NCBI GenBank assembly: GCA_003645845.1
Contig: QNCV01000019.1
Coordinates: forward strand, 1 to 17,275
Direction: 5' to 3'
Length of the DNA: 17,275 nt
Origin: Fidelibacterota bacterium
Lineage (GTDB): Bacteria; Fidelibacterota; UBA2242
The notes below the pieces were generated by a model, which saw nothing but the letters and a program-made list of their open reading frames with translations, was not told the DNA's origin and did not search any database. The stretch's first letter is position 1. Each line of letters begins with the position of its first letter. Positions 7,480 through 15,019 of this stretch are shown here, piece after piece. The translations under genes and the position numbers were made by a program.

Positions 7480-8562
7480 TTATTCAGGTTCACTGACATA
7501 GATATGGACTTCCTGTTCACCGTCAATCGCCCGGAATCCGCCGGCCGCCAGAGATTCCAGTTCATTCTCACCCGGATACACAAAGATATCCGCAATAAAA
7601 TTGATTCGTTCGGAAAGGTCCCGAACCAGGCGATCAGAATGGGCAATCCCGCCAGTAATTATGATGCTGTCCAATTCCCCTTTCAATACCGTCGCCATTG
7701 CCCCGATTTCCTTGGCCACCTGGTAAATCATCGCCCGGAAAATCAACGCCGCTTTTTCATCTCCTTTATCGATTCTCTCCTCCACTTCACGCATATCACC
7801 GGTGCCCAGATATCCCTTCACGCCGCTGTTCTTGGTCAGTTTTCGATAAAGATCCTTGAAAGAATAACTACCGCTCATGGCCATTTTTATCAGAGGTTCC
7901 AGGGGCAAAGCGCCCGCGCGCTCCGGCGAAAAGGGTCCCATTCCCATCAGGGCATCGTTACAATCGACAACTCTGCCCCGATCCACGGCGGCAACGGTAA
8001 TCCCGCCACCGAGATGAACCACCACAAATTTTGTTTGATCAATCGGTTTTCCGATTCGGGCTGCCTCTTTCCGAACACAAGCGTTGACATTCAACGCGTG
8101 CAGGCGGCTGCGCCGTTCAATTTCAGGAACGCCGGAAATCCGGGCTTCGGGAATAAGTTCGTCAACCGTCACAGGGTCCACAACAAAAGCCGGTACATGA
8201 TATTCCTTTGCAATATCATTGGCAATCGACGCACCCAGGTTGCTGGCATGAGTCGCATATCTGCAACTGATGGTATCCTTCATCAGGTCATCATTCACGG
8301 CATAAATACCACCCTCTATCGGTTTCACCAGACCACCGCGTCCAACTACGGCAACCAGTTTTTTCCCTTCAAGCCAGGGTTTAAAGGTTCTTTGAATGAT
8401 CTCCACACGTAAGGGTAGCTGGTCTATAATCGAGATCATATTACAAATTTCCGTACCGCTGTGATCAATTTTTTCAACTTTGACACAGCCCTTCCGGTCA
8501 TATAATGCCAACTTTGTGGATGTTGACCCGGGATTGATTGCTAAAACAACTTCATTATTCAT
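7480..8562 (-). CDS. buk: Butyrate kinase
   Basis: Transfers phosphate from butyryl-phosphate (or a branched acyl-phosphate) to ADP, giving butyrate and ATP by substrate-level phosphorylation. It works in reverse when acids are activated. The 360 residues belong to the acetokinase/ASKHA fold: the N-terminal phosphate loop NPGSTSTK is at 10-17, VVHLGGGITVAAVDRGRVVD lies in the middle, then MGMGPFSPERAGALPLEPL, and near the end IIITGGIAHS for the adenosine site. Length and the PFSPERAG segment separate it from acetate kinase, which is about 400 residues. The start has AGAGGAAA a few bases upstream. It is the first gene of the buk-ptb operon, divergent from lpxH across a 202-base gap holding an 18-base dyad. 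No genes for making butyryl-CoA are in the window, so the pair may equally serve branched-chain amino acid breakdown. Confidence 0.94.
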   Translation of the reverse strand: MNNEVVLAINPGSTSTKLALYDRKGCVKVEKIDHSGTEICNMISIIDQLPLRVEIIQRTFKPWLEGKKLVAVVGRGGLVKPIEGGIYAVNDDLMKDTISCRYATHASNLGASIANDIAKEYHVPAFVVDPVTVDELIPEARISGVPEIERRSRLHALNVNACVRKEAARIGKPIDQTKFVVVHLGGGITVAAVDRGRVVDCNDALMGMGPFSPERAGALPLEPLIKMAMSGSYSFKDLYRKLTKNSGVKGYLGTGDMREVEERIDKGDEKAALIFRAMIYQVAKEIGAMATVLKGELDSIIITGGIAHSDRLVRDLSERINFIADIFVYPGENELESLAAGGFRAIDGEQEVHIYVSEPE

Positions 8563-8685
8563 CTATCGCTTTCCTCTTATATCATCCTTGCTGGCCTTTT
8601 TTTACAAAAGTAGTGCCACTTTGTCCGTCCACCTTACCCGTCGCAGAATGATTATTTTACCCGACTACTTTCCCAATAAAAACGA

Positions 8686-8703
8686 TTGAATTCCCAAATT
8701 CAA
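8686..8703. promoter_or_regulatory. Perfect 18-base dyad between buk and lpxH
   Basis: TTGAATT and AATTCAA are perfect inverted copies separated by CCCA. The 7-4-7 architecture with TTG/CAA ends is that of a dimeric repressor site and has the same layout as Rex operators, although the inner bases differ from the usual TTGTGAA or TTGTTAA. It lies 124 bases upstream of buk and 61 bases upstream of lpxH, so it could control either promoter. There is no T run, so a terminator is unlikely. Confidence 0.45.
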
Positions 8704-8764
8704 CAAAGAAGCCGGAATAATTGTCCTTTGCCGTTACTATTCAAAATATTAAATTGCTGCTCAG

Positions 8765-9523
8765 ATGGCAAGTAAGGTATATTTCATATCAGATATTCAT
8801 CTTCATTGTTATCATTCAGAATCAGAAAATCTTAAAAAGGCTTATCTGTTTGATTTCTTTCGGGAAGTAAAAGAACAACAGGCAATTTTATATATTGTCG
8901 GAGATATGTTTGATTTCTGGTTCGAATACAGACATGTCATCCCGCGGCACTTTTTTAAGGTCCTCCGCATGTTGCAGGAAATGGTGGAAGCCGGCTGTGA
9001 AATTCATGTGCTCGCCGGAAATCATGACTACTGGTTCGGATCCTTTTTCCCCGAAGAATTAGGCATCGAATTTCATCCCGATTTCGTTGAACCGGTCTAT
9101 GACGGTAAAAAGTTTTTCGTCTATCACGCAGACGGTATTCTCAAACGGGACAGGGGCTACCGCTTGATGAAAAAGATCTTAAGAAACCGGTTTTTTATTT
9201 TCCTTTTCCGTTTGCTGCACCCCGGCATCGCATTCGGGATTGCCAATTACATATCCGGTAAAAGTCGACATCTGACCCTCCGGGTTCCGAAGTTAATCGA
9301 AAAAGAGCGGCAGGAACTCATCGAGTACGGGGAAAAAATCGTAAAAGAAGGTTACGATTATGTTGTCACCGGCCACTTCCATTTACCGACGGAGTATCTG
9401 TACGAAAAGGGCAAGTTGGTAAATCTCGGGGACTGGATTCGCTATTTTACCTTTGGTTATTTCGATGGAAATGACCTGCGCCTTTGTTACTGGGACCGTA
9501 AATCGCTTAAAAAATCACTTTAA
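8765..9523 (+). CDS. lpxH: UDP-2,3-diacylglucosamine diphosphatase, LpxH-type metallophosphoesterase
   Basis: Cleaves UDP-2,3-diacylglucosamine to lipid X and UMP in lipid A synthesis, acting at the inner face of the cytoplasmic membrane; its presence argues for an outer membrane. The 252 residues carry the calcineurin-like metal motifs in order: DIH (Asp10, His12), GDMFDFW (Asp47), GNHD (86-88), HADG (His121) and GHFH (His204, His206). The HADG and GHFH forms differ from HGDG and GHTH of the E. coli enzyme, as I expect for a divergent LpxH branch. A helical, aromatic and basic insertion around 130-170 would contact membrane and lipid. The only in-frame start near the family N-terminus is the ATG at 8765; no clear Shine-Dalgarno precedes it. 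The gene stands alone, divergent from buk and ahead of a promoter for the next operon. A related phosphoesterase of other specificity is possible but less likely. Confidence 0.85.
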   Translation: MASKVYFISDIHLHCYHSESENLKKAYLFDFFREVKEQQAILYIVGDMFDFWFEYRHVIPRHFFKVLRMLQEMVEAGCEIHVLAGNHDYWFGSFFPEELGIEFHPDFVEPVYDGKKFFVYHADGILKRDRGYRLMKKILRNRFFIFLFRLLHPGIAFGIANYISGKSRHLTLRVPKLIEKERQELIEYGEKIVKEGYDYVVTGHFHLPTEYLYEKGKLVNLGDWIRYFTFGYFDGNDLRLCYWDRKSLKKSL

Positions 9524-9527
9524 GTGA
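9515..9527 (+). other. Short palindrome over the lpxH stop codon
   Basis: TCACTTTAAGTGA is a 13-base palindrome that includes the TAA stop of lpxH. It could form a small hairpin with a 5-bp stem but has no T run after it, so it is at best a weak terminator; it could also be chance. Confidence 0.25.
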
Positions 9528-9540
9528 ATCCCAATATTTG

Positions 9541-9566
9541 CTTGACATAAAAGCTTGACATAAAAG
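9541..9566 (+). repeat. Tandem 13-base repeat carrying two -35 boxes
   Basis: CTTGACATAAAAG occurs twice head to tail without any mismatch, at 9541-9553 and 9554-9566. Each copy contains the consensus -35 hexamer TTGACA. Only the second copy has a suitably spaced -10 box. The duplication looks recent because it is perfect. Confidence 0.9.
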
Positions 9567-9583
9567 GTTAAAAATTCTAATAT
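9555..9583 (+). promoter_or_regulatory. Sigma-70-type promoter of the HEAT lipoprotein operon
   Basis: TTGACA (9555-9560), an exact -35 consensus, is followed by a 17-base spacer and TAATAT (9578-9583) as -10. Transcription would begin near 9590. That lies after the in-frame ATG at 9587 and before the ATG at 9611, which supports the latter as the real start of the lipoprotein gene. Confidence 0.75.
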
Positions 9584-9610
9584 CAAATGTCTAATAATCG
9601 AGTGATACCT

Positions 9611-10708
9611 ATGAAGAAAAAATTGTATACCCTTTTCCTGAGTGTGTTAATTTTAATGCTTGCGGCTTGCACTTCAAAGGTTGCCACCATCACGGAAGAA
9701 GATGTGGAAGAGTTGCGGGTTAATTATAACAAGGGTGAGCTTCAAACCATTGAAGATATGATGGCCATCTACAAAGATCCGACCCAGCCCATCGAAACCC
9801 GGATCGCCGCCCTGAATGCCATGGCTCAGACGCAACATCCCGATGCCCTGAAACTGATGCATGATTTCATGGATCAAGGGGTTGGATTGAATTATGCCCT
9901 CCTGACAGCGACAGCGAATTCGCTGATGGATAATCCGACTCCGGAAAATGTGGACGCAATGGTCAGCGGTCTGGTTTCAGCCCAGAAGAAGTATATCGAG
10001 TTTCGCACAGCGATAATGACCAAACTGGAAAGTACGGATATCACCTTGCAGGTCGAGCAGTTGCTTAAGCTCTACCAGACAGAGAAAGAGAACTACGCCA
10101 AAATGCAGGAATCTCTGACGCGGGTTCTGGGTTCGGCAGATGACGATAAGGTAATTCCGATTCTGATTAACATTGCCAAAGACCGGACGGTCAGTCTCTC
10201 TGTCCGCTCACTGGCGCTGGAAATTCTGGGAAAACGCAAACATCCGCTGGTCACCCAGACCTTCATCGAAATGCTTGGAGACCCGGAATCTCAGGGACAG
10301 ATCAGGGATTTTGCGTTGCAGGCGATTGGCGATATCAAACAGGCAGACGTAATTCTGGCCTTGCTGGAGACCTTCAATGCCGGCAAGGAGGAATATTTTC
10401 AAATAACCGAAATTCTTACCAACGCGCTGGGTGATTTCTCTGACCCGGCGGTAGTTCCCACGCTGATTGAAATCGTCAAGAATAGTGAGTTTCCTTTACA
10501 GACCAGAAAAGACGCCCTCACCGCTCTGACGAAATTCAATGATCCGGACATCTTCGATCAATTGTTGCCGATGATGGAAGATTCCCGGAATTATGTTCTT
10601 TTCGACGAAATGACTGCAATGGCATCGGCGCTGGGAGATGTCCAGGCTTTTAACAAGCTTCGTCAGAAAGCCCTCGAAGCCCAACGAAAAGCGATGGTGA
10701 CGCCATGA
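9611..10708 (+). CDS. HEAT-repeat lipoprotein
   Basis: A 365-residue predicted lipoprotein. The N-terminus MKKKLYTLFLSVLILMLAAC is a type II signal peptide with lipobox LAAC and lipid-accepting Cys20. The residue after Cys is Thr, not Asp, so outer-membrane sorting is plausible if the E. coli rule holds. The rest is alpha-helical with repeated HEAT-like units, for example TRIAALNAMAQTQHPDAL, VRSLALEILGKRKHPLV, IRDFALQAIGDIKQADV and TRKDALTALTKFNDPDI, suggesting a curved protein-binding scaffold in the periplasm. An ATG at 9587 would add eight polar residues before the signal peptide, and it lies upstream of the predicted transcription start, so 9611 is preferred. It overlaps the next gene by 4 bases (ATGA), a sign of translational coupling. 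No enzyme motif is seen and the specific partner is unknown. Confidence 0.85.
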   Translation: MKKKLYTLFLSVLILMLAACTSKVATITEEDVEELRVNYNKGELQTIEDMMAIYKDPTQPIETRIAALNAMAQTQHPDALKLMHDFMDQGVGLNYALLTATANSLMDNPTPENVDAMVSGLVSAQKKYIEFRTAIMTKLESTDITLQVEQLLKLYQTEKENYAKMQESLTRVLGSADDDKVIPILINIAKDRTVSLSVRSLALEILGKRKHPLVTQTFIEMLGDPESQGQIRDFALQAIGDIKQADVILALLETFNAGKEEYFQITEILTNALGDFSDPAVVPTLIEIVKNSEFPLQTRKDALTALTKFNDPDIFDQLLPMMEDSRNYVLFDEMTAMASALGDVQAFNKLRQKALEAQRKAMVTP

Positions 10709-11406
10709 AAAAATTGATTGCTTTTTTTACAGCCATTATTCTGCTAACCCAACTTTCTTACTCTCAAAAGAAGACAATAACAGTTTCACAGAAATTCTTT
10801 GAAGTGGATCAGGATATTGAATCACTTCAGAAGGAACTGGCCGATATCCGCAAACAGATGCGGGAACTGGAGATTCGTGTATCCATTCCGGAGATCAGAA
10901 AAGAGATCAACAATCTGATTCAACTGCCTGAAATGACCCATGAAATCATTTTAAATAACGGCACGGTCGTTAAGGGCAAAATTATCCATGAAGATATGGA
11001 CAGGGTCGTCATTCAGACTCAAATCGGTCAGCTAACCCTGTCAAAAAGCAGTATTAAATTGACCCGCAAAGCCGACCTTCCGAAAGCAAATTGCATTGTA
11101 GACGGACCGATTACCGATGAGGTTCATGAAAATAAACGGATATTCAAGGGCAAAATTAAAAATGAAGGTATCCGGCGGGCCGATTTTCCCCGGATTATCT
11201 TCTATCTTTATGATGAAGGAACCAACCTGCTGGCTTCGGACTCGACCATAATTGCCGGCAATTATCACATGTATAAAAGCGGCGTACAAACGGATGCAAC
11301 AATCGAACCGGGCAACACGTTTAACTTTGAGTGCGAAGTTGACATACCGGAAGACGCCAAGGTCAGTTATTACATTAAAAAAATCAAATGGGAAGAATTT
11401 GACTAA
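10705..11406 (+). CDS. Exported coiled-coil protein with FxLYD domain
   Basis: A 233-residue protein whose first 20 residues form a Sec signal peptide ending in SYS before QKK; no lipobox. Residues about 30-75 are heptad-like and charged, a likely coiled coil for oligomerisation. A small beta-barrel-like segment follows (HEIILNNGTVVKGKIIHED, then GQLTLSKSSI), a pattern common in exported proteins of Bacteroidetes-like bacteria. The C-terminal part has FKGKIKNEG, FYLYDEGTNLL and IEPGNTFNFE, which fit an FxLYD domain, an Ig-like beta-sandwich of cell-envelope proteins. The start overlaps the HEAT lipoprotein stop by 4 bases, so the two proteins are probably made in matched amounts and may form one periplasmic complex (inference). 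No catalytic residues are evident. Confidence 0.8.
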   Translation: MKKLIAFFTAIILLTQLSYSQKKTITVSQKFFEVDQDIESLQKELADIRKQMRELEIRVSIPEIRKEINNLIQLPEMTHEIILNNGTVVKGKIIHEDMDRVVIQTQIGQLTLSKSSIKLTRKADLPKANCIVDGPITDEVHENKRIFKGKIKNEGIRRADFPRIIFYLYDEGTNLLASDSTIIAGNYHMYKSGVQTDATIEPGNTFNFECEVDIPEDAKVSYYIKKIKWEEFD

Positions 11407-11429
11407 TATTTCTTACCATATTTTTAGAC

Positions 11430-11435
11430 GGAGAG
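11430..11435 (+). promoter_or_regulatory. Ribosome binding site fixing the TTG start of the PilZ gene
   Basis: GGAGAG lies just before TTG at 11439. No other start codon near this site keeps the complete RxxxR motif, so this site decides the start. Confidence 0.7.
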
Positions 11436-11438
11436 ACA

Positions 11439-11819
11439 TTGGTTCAGGGATTTGAAAAACGGACATGTCATCGTTTTGAGATACCCAACGCTTCATTAAT
11501 GTACAAGCGAATCGGATTCTTCTTTCCGAAAAAATACGAAAACAGCATCCGCCTTTACAACATCAGCAAAGGCGGACTCTCATTTGCCTGTGACGAAGAG
11601 ATCAAAAAAGGCAAAACCATTATCGTCAAACTCTTCATTCCCAATGAGGAGTCTCTTGAACTTCTGGCTAAAGTATGTTGGCAGCGGGATTCCAGCGACG
11701 GCTACAGTCTGGCCACCGGAGTCGCCTATCTGCCCTTCGGCAAGGGCTATAATATGAATCCGCCAGAATCGCTTGACCGTCTGCGTGAATTAGATAAAAA
11801 ATATGTCAAGAACCGCTGA
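11439..11819 (+). CDS. PilZ-domain protein, probable cyclic di-GMP receptor
   Basis: A 126-residue single-domain cytoplasmic protein. Both halves of the PilZ ligand signature are present: RxxxR as R8-T-C-H-R12 and (D/N)xSxxG as N41-I-S-K-G-G46, so binding of cyclic di-GMP is likely. A hydrophobic beta-strand pattern follows and includes the segment ELLAKVCWQRD. The start is TTG at 11439: GGAG at 11430-11433 lies 5 bases before it, and the first in-frame ATG falls inside the domain after the RxxxR motif and would destroy it. The gene follows the FxLYD gene by 32 bases and is probably in the same operon; a T-rich stretch but no hairpin follows its stop. A cyclic-di-GMP hydrolase gene lies 95 bases downstream. 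The target of this receptor is unknown. Confidence 0.88.
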   Translation: MVQGFEKRTCHRFEIPNASLMYKRIGFFFPKKYENSIRLYNISKGGLSFACDEEIKKGKTIIVKLFIPNEESLELLAKVCWQRDSSDGYSLATGVAYLPFGKGYNMNPPESLDRLRELDKKYVKNR

Positions 11820-11914
11820 TTTTTTCGCTCCATCCAAATAAATGACTTAAATCAATCTTACATATCCTTTATATTATAACCGGGTGCAATGATTTATTCA
11901 GAAGGTGTAAGCAA

Positions 11915-13039
11915 ATGAGCGATAAAAAACGAATTCTTGTCGTCGATGATGACGAGGAAATCCGCATTATTCTCGGTGAATTTCTCTCCATGATGGGCTA
12001 TGACCATGAGACTGCCAGCGACGGACTTGAAGCTCTCGCAAAGGTCAAGCTGGACATTGATCTTGTCTTAATGGATATAAACATGCCGAATATGGACGGA
12101 TTCGAGGTCACCAAACGTATTCGCATGGAGCCGGAATATCGGGATTTGCCGATTATCATGGTGACTTCCATGGCAAGCCGGGAAGACCGCCTCAGGGCTG
12201 TCCAGGCCGGCGCCAATGATTTCATTGCCAAACCGATTGATCAGACCGAGCTGGAGGTGCGGACTGTCTCCCTTCTGAAAATGAAAGAAATCCAGGATAC
12301 AATCAAACGTCATAAAACCGAACTCGAGGAGAAAGTCCAGCAACGGACGGCAGCCCTGCGGAAATCTCTGGACGAAATGGTGGATGCCCAACGCAGAACC
12401 TACGAGGCTTATCTGGATACCATCCGCCGTCTGGCCATTGCCGCCGAATATCGCGACGAAGGCACCGCCGCCCACATTATGCGGATGAGTAATTATTCGG
12501 CTGTTCTGGCTAAAGGATATAACTTACCGCCGGGACAGGTTGAGATAATACTGCATGCAAGTCCCATGCACGATGTGGGTAAAATCGGAATTCCCGACGG
12601 TATTCTTTTAAAAAAGGGCAAACTTGAAGATAAAGAGTGGGAAATTATGCGCCAGCATACCATCATCGGTGCGCGGATTCTGAAGGATTCCAACTCGGAC
12701 TTCCTGAAAGCCGGCGAAGAGATTGCCGCTTCACACCATGAAAAATGGGACGGGAGCGGTTATCCAGGGGGATTAAAGGGCAAGGATATTCCCCTTTACG
12801 GTCGGATTTGTGCAGTGGCCGATGTTTTCGATGCACTAACGACCACAAGGCCTTATAAAGAGGCCTTCAGCAATGAAGCCGCGTACGATATCATCAGAAA
12901 AGGCAGAGAGACCCATTTTGACCCGGAAGTCGTTGATATTTTCTTTGATAAAATTGACGAAATTGAAGCGGTGCAGAAAAAATACATGGAGGGGAGTATT
13001 GAAATGGAAACCCCCGATTTCGACCGTTTAAGATATTAA
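11915..13039 (+). CDS. Response regulator with HD-GYP phosphodiesterase domain
   Basis: A 374-residue two-domain regulator. Residues 1-120 are a receiver: acidic pocket DDD at 11-13, phospho-acceptor Asp54 in LMDINMPNMDG, Thr84/Ser85 and Lys106 in AKPID. A coiled-coil linker covers about 120-165. The HD-GYP domain follows: HD at His219-Asp220 (HDVGKIGIPD), then HTIIGARIL, HHEKWDGSGYP with His274-His275 and GYP at 282-284, and ADVFDALTTTRPYK. All metal and signature residues are intact, so it should hydrolyse cyclic di-GMP when activated by phosphorylation. No partner histidine kinase is in the window. The start has AAGGTG about 7 bases upstream, and an AT-rich stretch (TATATTATAAC near 11870) may hold a -10 box. 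The PilZ gene just upstream suggests a shared signalling circuit. Its 3' end overlaps the convergent PEPCK gene by 12 bases. Confidence 0.94.
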   Translation: MSDKKRILVVDDDEEIRIILGEFLSMMGYDHETASDGLEALAKVKLDIDLVLMDINMPNMDGFEVTKRIRMEPEYRDLPIIMVTSMASREDRLRAVQAGANDFIAKPIDQTELEVRTVSLLKMKEIQDTIKRHKTELEEKVQQRTAALRKSLDEMVDAQRRTYEAYLDTIRRLAIAAEYRDEGTAAHIMRMSNYSAVLAKGYNLPPGQVEIILHASPMHDVGKIGIPDGILLKKGKLEDKEWEIMRQHTIIGARILKDSNSDFLKAGEEIAASHHEKWDGSGYPGGLKGKDIPLYGRICAVADVFDALTTTRPYKEAFSNEAAYDIIRKGRETHFDPEVVDIFFDKIDEIEAVQKKYMEGSIEMETPDFDRLRY

Positions 13040-14896
13040 CATCGCCGGATAGATGATATCCGACCGGTATTTATCCCGGGCGGCAAACAACCGGGTTTTT
13101 TGGTCCATAAGCACATCGGTAAATCGTTGCGGCATGGGATCGTCGGCATAAATTTTTTCCATACGTTCCAGTTTCCTGAGCAATTTCTCCACCCGAATCG
13201 CAAAAAGTTGTTCATAAAGTTCCCGACTCAATGACTTGTGAAAGACCTTTTCGAACATCCTTTTCAGGTCATTAAAATAAGGGATGTAACCCACCGGCGT
13301 TTCAAGGGCGCCATATTCATTATAGACCCGCCCCTCGGCCCACAGTAACCACACTTTTTTATCGGTTTTATTTGTCAGGTAATTTCCCGCATCATCCTTC
13401 AGAAAGTAATTGGTCGAAAAGATCAACGGTTTGCGTTTCAGCCGGCGACCGAACTCCAGATGATTGTGGATATATTGATGCAAAGGAACCACCACAAAAT
13501 CGAGATTGGCCATGGGTGAATGTTTGCGGACACCCTCCCGCCCCAGAGTTGCGGCCGTTGTTTCCGATTCAAGGCAGGCGCCCAGAAACACACCATGGTC
13601 CCAGTCCAGCGATTGACAAATCGGTACATTTGTATCCGAATCCCGTCCACCGTAGATGATCCCATCAATCCTGACTCCGTCGGGGTTGTGAATTTCCGGA
13701 TCCACATTATCCAATTCGTCGATCCTGATGGTATAACGGGCATTTTTATGAGCCGGTGGAATTTCGTTGCCGTCTTCATCTTTCATACCTTTCTGATAAC
13801 GTCCCCAGTGATTGATACCGGAGGACGGCAATTCCTGCCCCATCCCCAGCCAGAAAGGTTTCCCGTTGTTGACCAGCACATTGGAGAAAATCAATTCCCG
13901 GGGCGTTGTCAAACAGTCGTAGATAAGAGGATCGTCTATCGGATTCACGTCGGTAATGATCCCGAATATCCCGGACTCGATGTTGACGGCATGACAACTA
14001 CCGTCATCCCATACTCTGAGGTAAGCAATGTCGTCACCCACAATTGTCTGCCCGGGAATCATTGCCGTACTCGTTTTTCCGCAGGCGCTCGGAAATGCAC
14101 CGGTAAAATAGCTTGTCCTCTCTTTTCCCTCGGGATGAACTCCCATAATGAACATATGTTCCGTCAGCCAGTCCTCATGGTTGGCCTTATGTATCGCCAG
14201 CCGCAACGCCAACTTTTTCAGTCCCAGACTGTTGCCGGCATACTGATTATTGATACTCAAAACGCGGTCTTTCTCAAGATCGATATAAATCCGGCGAAGT
14301 TTATGATTGACCGAATGACCGCCCTTATCCAGGGGCCCGGCAGAGTGAACAAAATGGAAAAAATCCCGGCGGCCCTTCAGTTTAATAAATTCGGAATATC
14401 CCGACCTATACAACAGATCTTCACTGTGAGCGACGTAAGCCGAATCGGTAATTTGCAGCGCAGGGATCGCAAAACGGGAGTTTCGGGGGCCCAGGCAGAA
14501 AAAACGCACCAGCATCTCCTTCCCGGTCATAATGCCATCCATTAACCCGTAAATTTCCGCTAACCCTTCGTCCCGATCAATCGTGTTAATATACCTGCTC
14601 AGAGTTTTCCCTTTCGGCAACAACACACGGGTATGCTCTTTATCCCGGGCCTGATCGCGATAACAATCGAAATGAACCGTATGGCCAGGAATATTCAAAG
14701 CGGTTTCCTCGCCGATCTGCAGCGCACGCTCCCGGACATAATCGATATCCGACTGCTCATCGGTAATTATGGTAACCCGTGCCGGTTTGCACAACTTAAT
14801 CGACCATTCCAGAATATCATCAACATACCGATTTTGGAGAATGCTGAGTTTGTCGTAGGCTTCACTGTCCAGTAGATTTCGAAGATGATCCGTCAT
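13028..14896 (-). CDS. pckG: Phosphoenolpyruvate carboxykinase, GTP-type
   Basis: Interconverts oxaloacetate plus GTP with PEP, CO2 and GDP; it joins the C4 acids to gluconeogenesis, or fixes CO2 onto PEP in fermenters. The 622 residues match the GTP family. The nucleotide loop reads FPSACGKTS with the reactive Cys272 found in GTP enzymes and lacking in ATP enzymes. Also seen are VGDDIAYLR, a metal-site region after GVHPEGKERTSYFTGAFPSA, and WDHGVFLGACLESETTAAT. In the substrate loop GGRDSDTNVP (416-425) replaces the GGRRPxGVP of animal and most bacterial enzymes; I recall this form from archaeal (Thermococcus-like) PEPCK. The start has GAGGA 5 bases before the ATG at 14896. The gene is a single transcription unit that overlaps the HD-GYP gene by 12 bases at the tail; no hairpin terminator follows within the overlap. 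Nucleotide choice is inferred from motifs only. Confidence 0.95.
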   Translation of the reverse strand: MTDHLRNLLDSEAYDKLSILQNRYVDDILEWSIKLCKPARVTIITDEQSDIDYVRERALQIGEETALNIPGHTVHFDCYRDQARDKEHTRVLLPKGKTLSRYINTIDRDEGLAEIYGLMDGIMTGKEMLVRFFCLGPRNSRFAIPALQITDSAYVAHSEDLLYRSGYSEFIKLKGRRDFFHFVHSAGPLDKGGHSVNHKLRRIYIDLEKDRVLSINNQYAGNSLGLKKLALRLAIHKANHEDWLTEHMFIMGVHPEGKERTSYFTGAFPSACGKTSTAMIPGQTIVGDDIAYLRVWDDGSCHAVNIESGIFGIITDVNPIDDPLIYDCLTTPRELIFSNVLVNNGKPFWLGMGQELPSSGINHWGRYQKGMKDEDGNEIPPAHKNARYTIRIDELDNVDPEIHNPDGVRIDGIIYGGRDSDTNVPICQSLDWDHGVFLGACLESETTAATLGREGVRKHSPMANLDFVVVPLHQYIHNHLEFGRRLKRKPLIFSTNYFLKDDAGNYLTNKTDKKVWLLWAEGRVYNEYGALETPVGYIPYFNDLKRMFEKVFHKSLSRELYEQLFAIRVEKLLRKLERMEKIYADDPMPQRFTDVLMDQKTRLFAARDKYRSDIIYPAMLIS

Positions 14897-14975
14897 TCAA
14901 TCCTCACTAATTACAATTAAAGCTCCCTGACTCATACAGGAATATAGTATATAAACAAGCAAGAAAAAATAGGAA

Positions 14976-14992
14976 TCTTTAATTATTAAAGA
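14976..14992. promoter_or_regulatory. Palindrome upstream of the PEPCK gene
   Basis: TCTTTAAT and ATTAAAGA are perfect inverted copies around a single T, 80 bases before the PEPCK start. The AT-rich 17-base palindrome could be a repressor site or part of the PEPCK promoter region. The region is AT-rich throughout, which raises the odds of chance. Confidence 0.35.
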
Positions 14993-15019
14993 GAATTGAA
15001 TTGAAACGCTCTTAATGTT

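Noticed and set aside
7461..7646. Possible 62-residue N-terminal extension of Ptb
   Set aside because: It overlaps the 3' end of buk, resembles nothing in the family, and a good AGGAG lies before the ATG at 7460.
7459..8412. Open frame on the + strand (317 codons)
   Set aside because: Antisense to butyrate kinase, whose motifs are intact in the other strand.
11840..11914. Promoter for the HD-GYP gene with a TATAAC-like -10
   Set aside because: AT-rich -10 candidates exist near 11870-11880 but no matching -35 hexamer at 16-18 bases, so I do not list it as a feature.
13520..14545. Long open frame on the + strand (341 codons)
   Set aside because: Antisense to the PEPCK gene across its conserved core, with no ribosome site or family resemblance.
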